Origin: Oscillospiraceae bacterium | GTDB lineage: Bacteria; Bacillota; Clostridia; Oscillospirales; Oscillospiraceae | DNA length: 5,828 nt | Reading direction: 5' to 3' | Assembly: GCA_016296235.1 (NCBI GenBank) | Contig: JAEDJR010000118.1 | Span: 1 to 5,828, forward strand | Part shown: one piece after another, positions 5,508 to 5,828 of the stretch | Layout: every line of letters starts with the position of its first letter | Numbering within the stretch: position 1 is the first letter of the stretch | Program-made: the position numbers and the translations under genes | Notes under the pieces: generated by a model | What the model saw: the letters and a program-made list of their open reading frames with translations, nothing else | Databases searched by the model: none | What the model was told of the DNA's origin: nothing

Positions 5508-5536
5508 AAAAAAAGACGGATGCCGGCGCACCCATC
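5508..5536 (-). terminator. Intrinsic terminator in the queT leader
   Basis: On the minus strand GATGGGTGC (5536-5528), loop GCCG (5527-5524) and GCATCCGTC (5523-5515) form a 9-bp stem with two G-U pairs, followed directly by seven T (5514-5508). It lies 26 bases before the queT start codon, so it must be conditional. Its 5' arm can pair with the upstream aptamer loop. Confidence 0.85.
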
Positions 5537-5612
5537 TCTCCCGCAGAGATTCCCCCTGCGGACGTCCCTGGTTTTGTTTAACGACAGGATGGCTACGAAC
5601 GAACTGTCGGTT
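5528..5612 (-). ncRNA. Riboswitch candidate in the queT leader, probably preQ1-sensing
   Basis: The leader starts near 5620. The first hairpin is CGACAG (5609-5604) paired with CTGTCG (5587-5582), with a 16-base loop opening TTCGTTCG and closing GTAGCCATC. An A-rich strand with AAACAAAACCAGG follows, then a second hairpin CCGCAG (5561-5556) with CTGCGG (5546-5541). A small stem with a large loop, followed by an A-rich tail that folds back as a pseudoknot, is the preQ1 riboswitch plan, and queT is a standard target. The extra hairpin between tail and expression platform fits class III, known from Faecalibacterium and relatives, better than class I. Possible pseudoknot strands are loop CGTTC (5601-5597) with GGACG (5567-5563). 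Class assignment is from memory and uncertain. Confidence 0.65.
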
Positions 5613-5626
5613 ATGGAATTGGGATG

Positions 5627-5655
5627 ATTATAACAGAGCCGGCTGGCGCTGTCAA
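5627..5655 (-). promoter_or_regulatory. Consensus sigma-A promoter of queT
   Basis: The minus strand reads TTGACA (5655-5650), 17 bp, TATAAT (5632-5627), identical to the consensus in both boxes with ideal spacing. Transcription should start near 5620, giving a leader of about 138 bases to the queT ATG. Such a strong promoter fits a gene regulated mainly after initiation, by the leader terminator. Confidence 0.92.
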
Positions 5656-5664
5656 GCAGAGCAA

Positions 5665-5692
5665 TTGAAAGTTGAAAGTTGACAGTTGACAA
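5665..5692. repeat. Four tandem heptamers (TTGAMAR type)
   Basis: There are four consecutive 7-bp units: TTGAAAG twice, then TTGACAG, then TTGACAA. The array lies 10 bp upstream of the queT -35 box and next to the repeat mosaic. It may be the edge of that mosaic, a slippage product, or a binding-site array; the sequence alone does not say. Confidence 0.6.
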
Positions 5693-5698
5693 TGTTTG

Positions 5699-5828
5699 AA
5701 ACTGCGCCGCACCCCCTCGTGCCCCCTCTACAGGGGGCTGTCAGCGAAGCTGACTGGGGGTTGCTGCAAAACAGCAATTTCGCACAAACACAGGCTGCAC
5801 CGAAAGCCTCCCCTGTGCAAGGGGAGGT
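5699..5828. repeat. Palindromic repeat mosaic related to copies A and B
   Basis: No gene is seen in the last 170 bases. Flank module AAACTGCGCCGCACC (5699-5713) is the inverted counterpart of the modules flanking copies A and B. It is followed by nested hairpins: outer stem ACCCCC (5711-5716) with GGGGGT (5756-5761), enclosing CCCCCT..AGGGGG (5722-5737) and GTCAGC-GAA-GCTGAC (5740-5754). Next come TTGCTG-CAAAA-CAGCAA (5761-5777) and an end hairpin CCTCCCCT..AGGGGAGG (5807-5827) that runs to the window edge. The plan (end hairpin plus mini-hairpin with a 3-base GAA loop) matches the other copies though the stems differ. A further element probably continues beyond 5828. Confidence 0.7.

Noticed and set aside
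4554..5531. 325-residue minus-strand open frame overlapping queT and the sigma gene
   Set aside because: Its translation is Arg/His/Gly/Pro-rich, out of frame with both recognisable proteins, and it spans the terminator-like hairpin between them.
5697..5721. Plus-strand TGAAAC followed by CGTG, resembling the ECF sigma promoter motif
   Set aside because: The spacing is 15 and not 16 bp, the -10 is imperfect, no gene follows on the plus strand, and it lies inside the repeat module.

Overview
This is a GC-rich window in which every gene lies on the minus strand, so transcription runs from high to low coordinates. The core cluster rimP-nusA-ylxR-ylxQ-infB is the standard Gram-positive arrangement. 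Together with GC-rich codon use, an ECF sigma gene paired with a one-TM partner, a queT importer gene with a riboswitch-like leader, and dense double-hairpin repeats (CTTCCCCT..AGGGGAAG, GATGAGGTG..CACCTCATC), it suggests a gut Clostridia genome of the Oscillospiraceae/Ruminococcaceae type. That placement is inferred from gene content and repeat style; the genus is not resolved.

Layout in the direction of transcription. Positions 5828-5662 hold repeat DNA: a palindrome-rich mosaic and a tandem heptamer. Positions 5655-5627 carry a perfect consensus promoter (TTGACA, 17 bp, TATAAT). A structured leader follows, with a hairpin-loop aptamer candidate that I read as a preQ1 riboswitch and a strong intrinsic terminator, and it leads into queT (5482-4985). 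A hairpin ends queT. An ECF sigma factor gene (4864-4304) follows, with an ECF-type promoter of its own, and it overlaps by 4 bp the gene for a one-TM protein with a large extracytoplasmic part, the likely anti-sigma factor or sensor (4307-3126).

A second sigma-A-type promoter (3065-3037) and a short leader containing a perfect 28-bp palindrome drive rimP (2959-2507) and nusA (2486-1395). Next comes a 447-bp non-coding stretch made largely of two tandem copies of a palindromic repeat, then ylxR (947-672), ylxQ (679-242) and the first 70 codons of infB (212 to beyond the window edge).

The rimP to infB genes serve 30S maturation (RimP), transcription elongation, pausing and termination (NusA), RNA-binding accessory functions (YlxR, YlxQ) and translation initiation (IF2). 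The queT unit handles uptake of a queuosine precursor, and the sigma/anti-sigma pair is a self-contained stress or envelope signalling module.

The most interesting signals are non-coding. In the queT leader, the aptamer loop can pair with all nine bases of the terminator's 5' arm except one. The rimP leader palindrome looks like a NusA-sensitive attenuator. The repeats sit inside an essential operon and their stems carry paired base changes. I did not find a wholly new protein system.
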